Positions 1 through 6,849 of a stretch of 10,923 nt of DNA are shown here, piece after piece. The notes under the pieces were generated by a model. That model saw only the letters and a program-made list of their open reading frames with translations, was not told the origin of the DNA and searched no databases. Where the stretch lies: NCBI GenBank assembly GCA_030635995.1, contig DAOVXU010000043.1, forward strand, positions 1 to 10,923, written 5' to 3'. The position numbers were made by a program, and so were the translations under genes. Origin of the DNA: Arcobacter sp. Its GTDB lineage: Bacteria > Campylobacterota > Campylobacteria > Campylobacterales > Arcobacteraceae. The number at the start of each line of letters is the position of its first letter. The stretch's first letter is position 1.

Positions 1-30
1 TCGTAGGTTCAAATCCTACTTCCGCAACCA
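1..30 (+). tRNA. 3' end of a tRNA, probably initiator tRNA-Met (5' part lies outside the window)
   Basis: A T-arm is visible: stem GTAGG at 3-7, loop TTCAAAT at 8-14, stem CCTAC at 15-19. The 3' acceptor strand, discriminator A and an encoded CCA (28-30) follow. The context TCGTAGGTTCAAATCC followed by CCGCAACCA closely resembles bacterial tRNA-fMet as I remember it, where A72 is unpaired with C1. The 5' half and anticodon are missing, so the identity is inferred. The tRNA end is certain, the amino acid is not. Confidence 0.85.
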
Positions 31-63
31 ATTATTCAAAAAATCATTTAATTACTTAATAAA

Positions 64-366
64 CTAATCTTTAAAATTCTTTTTAACTTTATCATATATA
101 ATATCTTCAAGTAAAATTATTGCTCTTGTACCTAAATGTGATGATATTCCTATAAATACTGCTGTGAGTTCTGATGGTATCTCATAATATTTACATAAAC
201 AATATGTAAGATAACCAACAAAAGCACTTATAAATATATCTCCAAACCATTCTGCAAATGAAAATCTTTCAATTATTCCTGCTTTTATTTTCCTAATGTG
301 ATGAGCAGTCCCACCAACTATAGATAATAAAAGAACCCAAAAATAAACAATAAAATCTTCATTCAT
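64..366 (-). CDS. Phage-type holin, LydA/holin superfamily III-like small membrane protein
   Basis: This is a 100-residue protein with three predicted membrane segments at about residues 5-24, 40-58 and 64-86, and a basic linker (HHIRKIKAG, 22-30) between the first two. The order of hydrophobic stretches, the FAEWFGDIFIS segment and the ISSHLGTRAIILLED end resemble the LydA-type holins of phages and prophages (Phage_holin_3_3). Holins permeabilise the inner membrane so that the endolysin can reach peptidoglycan. A very strong Shine-Dalgarno (GGGGGG, 375-380 read on the minus strand) lies 8 nt before the ATG, so the gene is translatable. Its length is normal for the family and it is not visibly broken. 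No endolysin or other phage gene is in the window, so it is probably a surviving piece of a prophage or a domesticated lysis gene. The family call rests on recalled similarity. Confidence 0.72.
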   Translation of the reverse strand: MNEDFIVYFWVLLLSIVGGTAHHIRKIKAGIIERFSFAEWFGDIFISAFVGYLTYCLCKYYEIPSELTAVFIGISSHLGTRAIILLEDIIYDKVKKNFKD

Positions 367-370
367 AAAT

Positions 371-496
371 TTAACCCCCCTGATTTAAACTATTATTATA
401 AGCTTCTATAACTTCTAGTGTAAAAGTTACAGTTGCAATAGCTTTAACTTTTGGACATTCAATAATATTTACATCAGTATCAGGAGTTATAACATA
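371..496 (-). pseudogene. Truncated upstream gene remnant (41 codons, no start codon), probably phage-derived
   Basis: Read on the minus strand, an open frame of 41 codons follows an in-frame TGA (497-499) and ends in TAA at 371-373, four bases before the holin ATG. Its product runs YVITPDTDVNIIECPKV and ends NSLNQGG. It has no ATG, GTG or TTG start, yet its codon use looks coding, and its last codons form the holin Shine-Dalgarno. That tight spacing is what one expects of a former upstream operon partner of the holin. I read it as the 3' end of a gene that lost its 5' part. I do not recognise the family. Confidence 0.5.
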
Positions 497-560
497 TCAG
501 TTCTTGACTATTTGTGAATATTCTAATTTTTAGAAGTCCCCTTAATCCTAAAATTGAATA
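497..560. other. Non-coding junction between the phage remnant and thiL; possible insertion or deletion scar
   Basis: No gene is visible in this short stretch. It contains an AT-rich hairpin, TTCTAA-ttt-TTAGAA (518-532), next to AGTCCCC. Read on the minus strand, the segment starts GGGGACTTCTAAAAATT, which has the look of an insertion-sequence end, but I cannot name an element and see no partner inverted repeat. The truncated frame begins just downstream of it on the minus strand, so the break in that gene may lie here. Confidence 0.25.
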
Positions 561-1403
561 TTAAAAATGATGCCCTTTACAACTACATTTATATCTACCC
601 TTTATAACTTTGGCAAATATATTTAAACCGATATTATATTTTTTTGCTATTTTTTTGATTTGTTTTTTATATTTTGGATTAAAAGTAAATAACACTTCAT
701 ACTCTTCCCCACTACAACCAATATCATTCTTCATATCACTTAAAAATTCAAATCCTAGTTTATTTACTTTACTTAATCGTTCCAACTCAAAAAACAATCC
801 ATCAGATATATCTAATGCACTATTAATATATGGAGATATTTCGTAAAAAAATCTATCATTTAATTTTGGTGTTATAAATTTTGATCTACTTAGTATTTTT
901 TCATTTTTTAAAAGCTTTTCTAAATCTTTTTTTGTAGTTCCAAGTTTACCTGTATAGCATACTAAATCATCTTTTTTAGTTCCACTTCTATATATAGGAT
1001 GTGAAGTATAAGAAATAATAGTGATAGATATATCAAGTTTTATATTTGATATAGTATCTCCACCTATTATAATAATCCCATATTGTTTAGCAACCTTTTT
1101 AAATCCACCTGCTAACTTTTTTAAATCTTTTTTATTAAAATCTTTTGGAATTGCTATAGTGATTAGTGCATATTTTGGTACTGCATTCATCACTATTGCA
1201 TCTGATATATTTACAAGCATTGATTTAATTGCAATTTGTTTTAAACTCATCCATTTACGCTTAAAATGGACATTTTCAAAAAAAGCGTCCATACTATAAA
1301 CATAATTCTCATTTTCATTTAATTTGTTATCTACAACTGCACCATCATCGCCAATAAAAGTATTATTAGCAATTTGCTTTATAAAATAATTTTCTTTATT
1401 CAT
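561..1403 (-). CDS. thiL: Thiamine-monophosphate kinase (ThiL)
   Basis: ThiL phosphorylates thiamine monophosphate to thiamine diphosphate with ATP in the cytoplasm, the last step of de novo cofactor synthesis. The 280-residue product shows the family's order of motifs: GDDGAV (18-23) and SMDAFFENVHF (37-47) in the N-terminal ATP/Mg-binding domain, MSLKQIAIKSMLVNISD (52-68), GGDT (114-117), then in the C-terminal domain LDISDGL (197-203) and GEEYEVLF (232-239). It is shorter than enterobacterial ThiL (about 325 residues), mainly in the second half, and ends in a KCSCKGHHF tail that I associate with Campylobacterota homologues. It lies 23 nt downstream of the OB-fold gene with no convincing Shine-Dalgarno of its own, so it is probably read from the promoter of that gene and perhaps translationally coupled. 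The ATG at 1401-1403 fits the family's N-terminus. Confidence 0.95.
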   Translation of the reverse strand: MNKENYFIKQIANNTFIGDDGAVVDNKLNENENYVYSMDAFFENVHFKRKWMSLKQIAIKSMLVNISDAIVMNAVPKYALITIAIPKDFNKKDLKKLAGGFKKVAKQYGIIIIGGDTISNIKLDISITIISYTSHPIYRSGTKKDDLVCYTGKLGTTKKDLEKLLKNEKILSRSKFITPKLNDRFFYEISPYINSALDISDGLFFELERLSKVNKLGFEFLSDMKNDIGCSGEEYEVLFTFNPKYKKQIKKIAKKYNIGLNIFAKVIKGRYKCSCKGHHF

Positions 1404-1426
1404 CTAATAGTTTATTTTTATCACTT

Positions 1427-1813
1427 CTACTTTGAAAATTTAGAATTTTGTACAATTACAGGATACTGATACCCAGGAAAACCAAGATCAAGATCAAGTT
1501 CTAATATACCTTCAGCAGTTACTTTATCACCAATTTTAAGATTTTGTGCCACTGCACTTGTCGAAGTAAAAATAATACTATCTTTACCTTGAAAACTACT
1601 ATTATCAGAAATTGTAATCCAATCTTTTCTCATAATTGCTCTTGTAATTTTTAAAACTGTTCCTTTTACTTTAACCGTTTTACCCTTTAAAGTACTCTTT
1701 TTTTCATATAATGCTGATACATTATATACATTGTCATTTGCATTTATTGATACTGCAAAAATAGAAACAACTAGCATTGCCGCTGTTAATAATTGTTTTG
1801 AACCTCTTACCAT
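1427..1813 (-). CDS. Secreted OB-fold protein, NrfJ/tRNA_anti-like
   Basis: The 128-residue protein starts with a Sec signal peptide: a short basic n-region (MVRGSK), a hydrophobic core at about residues 8-23, and likely cleavage after SINA at residue 25. The mature part is one small beta-rich domain. Its pattern of GKTVKVKGTVLKI, IMRKDWITISD, LKIGDKVTAEGIL and GYQYPVIVQNSKF matches the OB-fold family that includes NrfJ, the small periplasmic protein near nitrite reductase genes in some proteobacteria. No cysteines remain in the mature part, so haem or thiol chemistry is not suggested. The ATG is preceded by AAAGGGG at a good distance. It is the first gene of a unit with thiL. That pairing gives no obvious functional link, and the substrate or partner is unknown. 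Confidence 0.75.
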   Translation of the reverse strand: MVRGSKQLLTAAMLVVSIFAVSINANDNVYNVSALYEKKSTLKGKTVKVKGTVLKITRAIMRKDWITISDNSSFQGKDSIIFTSTSAVAQNLKIGDKVTAEGILELDLDLGFPGYQYPVIVQNSKFSK

Positions 1814-1841
1814 CTATTACCCCTTTATTTTAGTAAATATA

Positions 1842-1847
1842 ATTGTA
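1842..1847 (-). promoter_or_regulatory. Candidate -10 box for the OB-fold gene and thiL
   Basis: Read on the minus strand, TACAAT preceded by TGTG lies about 28 nt upstream of the ATG of the OB-fold gene, in an AT-rich divergent region. It is a single hexamer match without a clear -35, so confidence is low. Confidence 0.35.
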
Positions 1848-1941
1848 CACTAATAATTTTTAATGGTTGCTTCTGTTTGTAACAAAAATATTTAATTTTA
1901 TTTATCTTATATTTTGTTTAAACTATTTATTTATTTTAATG

Positions 1942-1950
1942 TGTTATTAT
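1942..1950 (+). promoter_or_regulatory. Extended -10 promoter of the sdhABE operon
   Basis: TGTTATTAT (TGn followed by TATTAT) is preceded by a long run of T-rich stretches (1900-1940), the arrangement typical of Campylobacterota housekeeping promoters, which usually lack a -35 box. Predicted transcription start is near 1957, giving a leader of about 25 nt that carries the Shine-Dalgarno AAGGA (1971-1975), 6 nt before the sdhA ATG. I see no convincing operator in the 168-bp divergent region. Confidence 0.55.
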
Positions 1951-1981
1951 CTACCTAAATTAATTTATTCAAGGAAATTAG

Positions 1982-3700
1982 ATGAGTATTCCAATTCATA
2001 AATATGATGTTGTAATCGTAGGAGCAGGACTAGCTGGATGTGCTGCTGCTAGAGAAGTTGCAGCAGCAGGTCTTAGTGCCTGTGTATTAACAAAATTACA
2101 TCCATTAAGAAGCCATAGTGGGGCAGCTCAAGGTGGTATCAATGCAGCACTTAGTGCTGAAGATAGTATTGAACTTCACGAATTTGACACAGTTAAAGGT
2201 AGTGATTATTTAGGTGATCAAGATGCAATTAGACTTATGTGTTCAAAAGCACCTGAAACAATTAGATGGGCTGAAAAAATGGGAGCTGTTTTCTCAAGAG
2301 ATGAAGAGGGAAATATAGCACAAAGACCATTTGGTGGACAATCAAGCCCAAGAGCTTGTTATGCAAAAGATAGAACAGGATTAACATTATTGCAAACTGT
2401 TTATGAACAAGCACATAGAGATGGTGTTGATTTTAAAGATGAATATTATGTAGCTGATATAATCTATGAAGATGCTAAAGTAAGTGGTGTATTCGCTTAT
2501 AACCTTGTAGATAATGAACCTATGATATTTAATGCAAAAGCTGTTATGTTTGCAACAGGTGGATATGGTAGAGCTTTTAAAATAAACTCAAATGCTCATG
2601 CAAATACAGGTGATGCACTTTCAATAGTTGCTCGTCATGGTATTCCACTAGAAGATATGGAATTTGTACAATTTCATCCAACTGGTATTGCAGGGTCTGG
2701 TGTACTTATTTCTGAAGCAGCAAGAGGAGAAGGTGGTAAACTTTTCAACTCAGAAGGTGAAAGATTTATGGAAAAATATGCTCCAAATAAACTTGAACTA
2801 GCTTCAAGAGATGTTGTTTCAAGAGCAATTACACAAGAGATACTTGAGGGTAGAGGATGTGGAGAAGATAAAGACCATGTACATATAGATTTAACTCATC
2901 TTGGTGCAGATTTAATCAACTCTAAACTACCAGAACTTAGAGATTTAGCTATCACTTTTCTTGGTCAAGATATGATTAAAGAACCAATTTCAATTGCTGC
3001 AACTGCTCACTACTCAATGGGTGGAATACCATGTGATGTAGATGGTCATGTAAGACGTAATACAAAAGAACTTATAGAAGGTTTTTATGCTGCTGGAGAA
3101 TGTGCTTGTGTAAGTGTACATGGAGCAAATAGACTTGGAGCAAATAGTGTACTTGAAGCATTATTTTTTGGTAGACATGTTGGACAATCAATTGTAACAG
3201 ATATGAAAAATAATAAAATTGCATTAAAAGATGCTAAATCTACTGATGTGAATAATATAATAGCAAGACTAGAAAAAATCAAAAAATCAAATGGAGATGA
3301 AAGAGTCCCTGCTCTTAGAAATGAACTTCAAGATGGTATGACTGAAAATGCAGGTGTATTTAGAACAGAAAAATCTTTACTTGTTCAAAGAGAAAATTTA
3401 AAAGATTTAAAAAGAAGATTTGAAAATATCAGAATTGATGATAAATCAAAAATTTATAATACAGATTTACAAGAAGCAATTGAACTAGGCCATATGATTG
3501 ACTTTTCAGCATTTATTGTTGAGGGTGCAATTTTAAGAAAAGAGAGTCGTGGAGCTCACTATAGAGAAGAGTTCCAAGTAAGAGATGATGAAAACTTTTT
3601 AAAACACACTATGACTTATATGGATAAAGATGGTGAATTAACTACAGAATATATGGATGTTATTTTAGGTAACCATGAGTTAGCTGAAAGAACATACTAG
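1982..3700 (+). CDS. sdhA: Succinate dehydrogenase/fumarate reductase flavoprotein subunit, class E, no Tat signal
   Basis: This is the catalytic FAD subunit that interconverts succinate and fumarate. The 572-residue protein opens directly with the FAD Rossmann motif (VVIVGAGLAG, 10-19). The RSHSGAAQGG segment follows, with His45 as the expected covalent FAD attachment site. Further active-site pieces are FHPTG (231-235), the catalytic arginine in SRDVVSRAI (R281), HYSMGG with His343, and the NRLGANS segment with R384. No twin-arginine leader precedes the Rossmann fold, so unlike the exported methylmenaquinol:fumarate reductase MfrA of Campylobacter and Wolinella this enzyme should face the cytoplasm. 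It is followed by an iron-sulfur subunit and a CCG-domain subunit instead of a haem anchor. Whether it runs mainly as succinate dehydrogenase or fumarate reductase in the cell cannot be told from sequence; frdA would be an equally fair name. Confidence 0.95.
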   Translation: MSIPIHKYDVVIVGAGLAGCAAAREVAAAGLSACVLTKLHPLRSHSGAAQGGINAALSAEDSIELHEFDTVKGSDYLGDQDAIRLMCSKAPETIRWAEKMGAVFSRDEEGNIAQRPFGGQSSPRACYAKDRTGLTLLQTVYEQAHRDGVDFKDEYYVADIIYEDAKVSGVFAYNLVDNEPMIFNAKAVMFATGGYGRAFKINSNAHANTGDALSIVARHGIPLEDMEFVQFHPTGIAGSGVLISEAARGEGGKLFNSEGERFMEKYAPNKLELASRDVVSRAITQEILEGRGCGEDKDHVHIDLTHLGADLINSKLPELRDLAITFLGQDMIKEPISIAATAHYSMGGIPCDVDGHVRRNTKELIEGFYAAGECACVSVHGANRLGANSVLEALFFGRHVGQSIVTDMKNNKIALKDAKSTDVNNIIARLEKIKKSNGDERVPALRNELQDGMTENAGVFRTEKSLLVQRENLKDLKRRFENIRIDDKSKIYNTDLQEAIELGHMIDFSAFIVEGAILRKESRGAHYREEFQVRDDENFLKHTMTYMDKDGELTTEYMDVILGNHELAERTY

Positions 3701-3706
3701 GAGATA

Positions 3707-4693
3707 ATGATGAGTAACGAAACAAAAAAACTAACAATAAAAGCGTTTAGATTCAATAAAGAGACAGATTATCTTCCTTATTATGACACATTTGAGATGG
3801 AAGTATCATCAGATGAACTTATATTAGATGTTATGAATAGAATTAAATGGGAACATGATGGAAGTTTTTCTTATAGAAGAAGTTGTAGACATGGAATATG
3901 TGGTTCTTGTGCAGTAGAAGTAAATGGAAAAGCAACATTAGCTTGTAAAGATAGAGCATTTGATCTTGTAGATATTTTTGGGGAAGAATTAGTAATTGAC
4001 CCTCAAGATAAAAGAAGAGCTTATAAAGATATGGTTATTGATAAGAGTGACTTCTGGGATAAATATGATTCAGTACAACCTTATCTAGTAGCTGATATAG
4101 AGGAACATCCCAAAGCAGAAAATAAAATATCAGTTGAGCAGAATGAGAAAATTGATGAAGCTGATTATTGTATTCAGTGTGGTGCTTGTTATTATTCTTG
4201 TCCTGCTGTTGAAGTAAATCCCAACTATGTAGGACCTTCAGCTCTTGTAAAAGCTTGGAGATTTAATGCAGATGTAAGAGATACTGCTACAAATAGTAGA
4301 TTGGAAAACTTACAAGATATTGGAACTGGAATTTGGGATTGTGTTAAATGTAATGAATGTGTAGAAGCTTGTCCTAAAGAGATAAATCCTATTGAAAAGA
4401 TTACAAAACTACACCAACAAACATTTGAAAAAGGACTTGCTAAAAATAATGTAGCAGTTCGTCATGCAGTTGGATTTAAATGGTCTATTCAAAAACACGG
4501 TCTTTTAGATGAGGGTGAACTTGTAAGATATAGTGAAGGTAATATTGGTGTTCTTAAACATATACCAGAAGCTATTGCTATGTTAAACAGAGGTAAAATT
4601 GTATTCCCTTGGGATATGCCAAAATCTAAAAACTTAGATGAGATACAAAAATTAGTTGAGATTTCATCAACTGCAAAATTTGGGAGAAGATAA
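3707..4693 (+). CDS. sdhB: Succinate dehydrogenase/fumarate reductase iron-sulfur subunit, class E
   Basis: The 328-residue electron-transfer subunit carries electrons between the flavin of SdhA and the quinone site. The plant-type ferredoxin domain has C60, C65, C68 and C80 (SCRHGICGSC and a later Cys) for the [2Fe-2S] cluster. The bacterial ferredoxin domain has C155-x2-C158-x2-C161-x3-C165-P and a second set C212-x2-C215-x2-C218-x3-C222-P. In classical SdhB/FrdB the second set is C-x5-C-x3-CP and binds a [3Fe-4S] cluster; the extra C215 suggests a second [4Fe-4S] cluster, as reported for other SdhE-type enzymes. The C-terminus is longer than in classical SdhB. Two ATGs are adjacent. GGAG at the sdhA stop lies 3 nt from the first and 6 nt from the second (3710), so translation probably begins at 3710. 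Confidence 0.95.
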   Translation: MMSNETKKLTIKAFRFNKETDYLPYYDTFEMEVSSDELILDVMNRIKWEHDGSFSYRRSCRHGICGSCAVEVNGKATLACKDRAFDLVDIFGEELVIDPQDKRRAYKDMVIDKSDFWDKYDSVQPYLVADIEEHPKAENKISVEQNEKIDEADYCIQCGACYYSCPAVEVNPNYVGPSALVKAWRFNADVRDTATNSRLENLQDIGTGIWDCVKCNECVEACPKEINPIEKITKLHQQTFEKGLAKNNVAVRHAVGFKWSIQKHGLLDEGELVRYSEGNIGVLKHIPEAIAMLNRGKIVFPWDMPKSKNLDEIQKLVEISSTAKFGRR

Positions 4694-5580
4694 TGGAAAA
4701 GTTAAAATATGCTTTATATACAGGTTGTACGGCAAGAGAGTCTACTCCTGAATTACTTAAATCAACAATGGCTATTGCTGATAAACTAGGAATTGAATTA
4801 GTTTTATTAGATGAAGCTTCTTGTTGTGGAGCTAGTCACTTACAAGATTTTGATGAAAATTTATCATTAACTTTAAATGCTAGAAATATCTGTTATGCAG
4901 AAAAATTAGGTTTAACTATGGTAACTATTTGTAATACTTGTCAATTAAATACAGCTATGACAAAAGATAGATTAGATACAGACCCTAAAATGAAAGCTTT
5001 AATCAATGCAAATCTTAAAGAGGTTGGATTAGAATATAAAGGTACAAGTGAAGTAAAACACTTTTTATATGCACTTCAAGATGACTTTGGGTATGATAAT
5101 ATTGCTAAAATGGTAACAAATCCACTTTCAGATATAAATATCGCATCATTTTATGGTTGTCATAATATTAGACCATCTCACTTACAAAATAAAACAAATG
5201 GAAAGGAAAATCCATATAAGCCCGTTTCATTAGACAATCTTGTACTTGCCCTTGGTGGAAATGCTGTTGATTATGAATCTAAAAATAAATGTTGTGGTTT
5301 TCATGTAGAGTTACAAAATCCTACAACAGCAAACCAATTAAGTGCAAATGCTATGACAGATGCAATTGATAACAATGCAGATGTTATGGTAACACCTTGT
5401 CCACTTTGTCATTTAAGAATGGATGTACAACAACATGGAATCTCTAAACAAGCAGGAAGAGAAGTAAATATTCCAGTTCTACACCTACCACAAATGGTTG
5501 GTATGGCACTAGGTATTGATCCTAAAGATTTAGGACTTCAACATAATATTGTTCAAACAGGATTAAATTTAGGTATATAA
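4693..5580 (+). CDS. sdhE: Class E third subunit with two CCG (HdrB-like) domains, quinone-interacting
   Basis: This subunit replaces the haem-bearing SdhC/D anchor in class E succinate:quinone oxidoreductases. It has two cysteine-rich repeats of the kind found in heterodisulfide reductase HdrB. The first has C12, C44-C45-G (SCCGASH) and C80-NT-C83. The second has C156, C200-C201-G (KCCGFH) and C236-PL-C239. All ten cysteines are present, so both sites look functional for non-cubane Fe-S binding. No transmembrane helix is apparent in the 295 residues, so membrane attachment would be peripheral, as inferred for the family. The ATG overlaps the sdhB stop by one base (TAATG), with GGGAGA upstream, which implies translational coupling and 1:1 supply. 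This SdhE is unrelated to the flavinylation factor of the same name; mfrE is the alternative name in Campylobacter. Confidence 0.92.
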   Translation: MEKLKYALYTGCTARESTPELLKSTMAIADKLGIELVLLDEASCCGASHLQDFDENLSLTLNARNICYAEKLGLTMVTICNTCQLNTAMTKDRLDTDPKMKALINANLKEVGLEYKGTSEVKHFLYALQDDFGYDNIAKMVTNPLSDINIASFYGCHNIRPSHLQNKTNGKENPYKPVSLDNLVLALGGNAVDYESKNKCCGFHVELQNPTTANQLSANAMTDAIDNNADVMVTPCPLCHLRMDVQQHGISKQAGREVNIPVLHLPQMVGMALGIDPKDLGLQHNIVQTGLNLGI

Positions 5581-5598
5581 AAACTTATCTAAATTTAG

Positions 5599-5633
5599 AA
5601 AGGCTCAACTTTTAATTTAGTTGAGCCTTTTTT
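5599..5633 (+). terminator. Rho-independent terminator after sdhABE
   Basis: A perfect 12-bp stem, AAAGGCTCAACT (5599-5610) with AGTTGAGCCTTT (5619-5630), encloses an 8-nt loop and runs into a T6 tract (5628-5633). It starts 18 nt after the sdhE stop. The convergent minus-strand gene stops at 5632-5634, so the same hairpin is also placed to stop transcription from cmoA and its partner, but the minus-strand U tract is poorer. Confidence 0.92.
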
Positions 5634-6129
5634 ATTTCGTAACTTTTAAATCTTTATAAAAAGATAAATAATAAAATATATACCCAGCATCAATTGGTGT
5701 CCAATTAAACTCATCTCGTGCTACAATATCACTTATACTTTTAGATACCTGAATATCAAATCTTTTAATTATCTCTGATATTTGATAAATAATTGTTTCA
5801 GAAGTAGAATTATATATAAATTCAGGGATATATTTCTCAACTTTTATAATATTTAAATCAATATCATTACTTAAAGCATTTAATAAAATACCAATTTGAA
5901 AAGTATAATACTCTTTCTCTTCTAGTTGCTTTTTATCTTTAAATCTATACCCTAAAGATTTATAAGTTTGCAGTTCAGATTTAATATCACGAATAATTCT
6001 ATCTTGATCCATAGATTTATATATCATTGGCATATCTATATCTCTAATAGTAACAATCTCAGGATCATAATCTCTTTTTATAAGCTTCACAGTTCTAAAA
6101 ACTTTTTTTAATATTCCTCCAAATGCCAT
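5632..6129 (-). CDS. Hypothetical protein, cotranscribed with cmoA
   Basis: I do not recognise this 165-residue protein. It has a short basic and hydrophobic N-terminus (MAFGGILKKVFRTVKLIKRD) that could lie on a membrane surface but is not a clear signal peptide. A mostly helical, charged body follows, with no cysteines, no metal-binding cluster and no nucleotide-binding loop. The C-terminal part (about 118-160) is rich in aromatic residues (NWTPIDAGYIFYYLSFYKD). Its ATG follows the cmoA stop codon with no base between, and the Shine-Dalgarno-like AAGAGAAA lies inside the end of cmoA, so its translation is probably coupled to cmoA. It is the last gene of the unit and ends in the shared terminator. 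The intact frame and tight packing say it is a real gene; the context hints at a tRNA-modification or translation link but does not show one. Confidence 0.8.
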   Translation of the reverse strand: MAFGGILKKVFRTVKLIKRDYDPEIVTIRDIDMPMIYKSMDQDRIIRDIKSELQTYKSLGYRFKDKKQLEEKEYYTFQIGILLNALSNDIDLNIIKVEKYIPEFIYNSTSETIIYQISEIIKRFDIQVSKSISDIVARDEFNWTPIDAGYIFYYLSFYKDLKVTK

Positions 6130-6843
6130 TTATTTTCTCTTAATTGCGATAAATGTACCAAAATTTACCCATTTAAATAAACAATCAAAATGCTTAAAAC
6201 CAGCATCAATTACCATCTTTTTATTCTCTTCATAACTATACGGTATAAGTATATTTTCCAATGATTCTCTTTTTTGTACAATTTCAAATTCACTATAACC
6301 TTGCTCTTTTTTAAAACCATAATATTCATCTATAAATTGTTTATTTAATATCTTATCTTCAGTGATAACCTTTTCACTAAATATAAATACTCCTCCCTCT
6401 TCTAAACTATCATATATTTTTTTTATAAGTTGTTCCCTCTGAAGTGGTCTAATAAATTGCAATGTATAATTTGAGATAATTACACTTGAAGTTTTAAAAT
6501 CAATATCAAAAATATCCTTATTTAAAAGTGTTAAATCTATCCCATAAGCCTTTGCTTTATTTGATGCTCTTTTTAACATAGCATCTGAGTTATCAATACC
6601 TATCAACTCTAACTCATACTCACTTTTTTTTGCTATATCAATAAGAGTAGATGCGGTAGAACAACCTAAATCATAGATTCTACTATCATCTTTACAATAC
6701 TTTAAAGCAAATGATGTTGTTAATTCTAACATTAAAGAATAGTAAGGCACTGATCTATTTAGCATATCATCAAATACACTAGCGACCTCTTCATCAAATT
6801 CAAATTGTTTTTTTATTTTATTTTTAAATACTTCATCTTTCAT
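6130..6843 (-). CDS. cmoA: Carboxy-S-adenosyl-L-methionine synthase (CmoA)
   Basis: CmoA converts SAM and prephenate into carboxy-SAM, the donor that CmoB uses to make 5-oxyacetyl-uridine at the wobble position of several tRNAs. The 237-residue protein has the N-terminal F-x-FDE-x-VA-x-VFDDML segment (14-28) and the class I methyltransferase fold with YDLGCSTAS (57-65), ELIGIDNSDAML (79-90), NYTLQFI (125-131) and GGVFIFSEKV (150-159). The KR-x-SLEN-x-L segment with R192 aligns with the arginine reported to bind the carboxylate in E. coli CmoA, and it ends in the conserved FKWVNFGTFIAIK. These separate CmoA from generic methyltransferases. The glycine usually found in the GCS-x-G loop is Ala64 here, a mild change. 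A perfect extended -10 box lies only 6 nt from the ATG and no Shine-Dalgarno is present, so the mRNA is probably leaderless. cmoB is not in this window. Confidence 0.9.
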   Translation of the reverse strand: MKDEVFKNKIKKQFEFDEEVASVFDDMLNRSVPYYSLMLELTTSFALKYCKDDSRIYDLGCSTASTLIDIAKKSEYELELIGIDNSDAMLKRASNKAKAYGIDLTLLNKDIFDIDFKTSSVIISNYTLQFIRPLQREQLIKKIYDSLEEGGVFIFSEKVITEDKILNKQFIDEYYGFKKEQGYSEFEIVQKRESLENILIPYSYEENKKMVIDAGFKHFDCLFKWVNFGTFIAIKRK

Positions 6844-6849
6844 AGTGTG

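Noticed and set aside
30..560. A direct repeat of the tRNA 3' end marking the far attachment site of an integrated element
   Set aside because: I looked for the TTCAAATCC and CCGCAACCA segments again before thiL and did not find them.
610..1299. Two plus-strand open frames opposite thiL
   Set aside because: They are shadows of thiL; their hydrophobic look comes from the complement of Lys/Asn/Ile codons.
1982..2140. Calling the flavoprotein MfrA
   Set aside because: MfrA carries a Tat leader before the FAD motif. Here only nine residues precede the Rossmann motif and the upstream sequence has a promoter and ribosome site, not a leader.
3085..3282. A 65-residue open frame antisense to sdhA
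   Set aside because: It lies wholly inside a gene with strong motif support, has no family features, and reflects the biased codons of sdhA.
5588..5599. Perfect palindrome TCTAAATTTAGA after sdhE
   Set aside because: It is a short AT-rich palindrome next to a terminator; chance is likely in sequence of this composition and nothing ties it to an operator.
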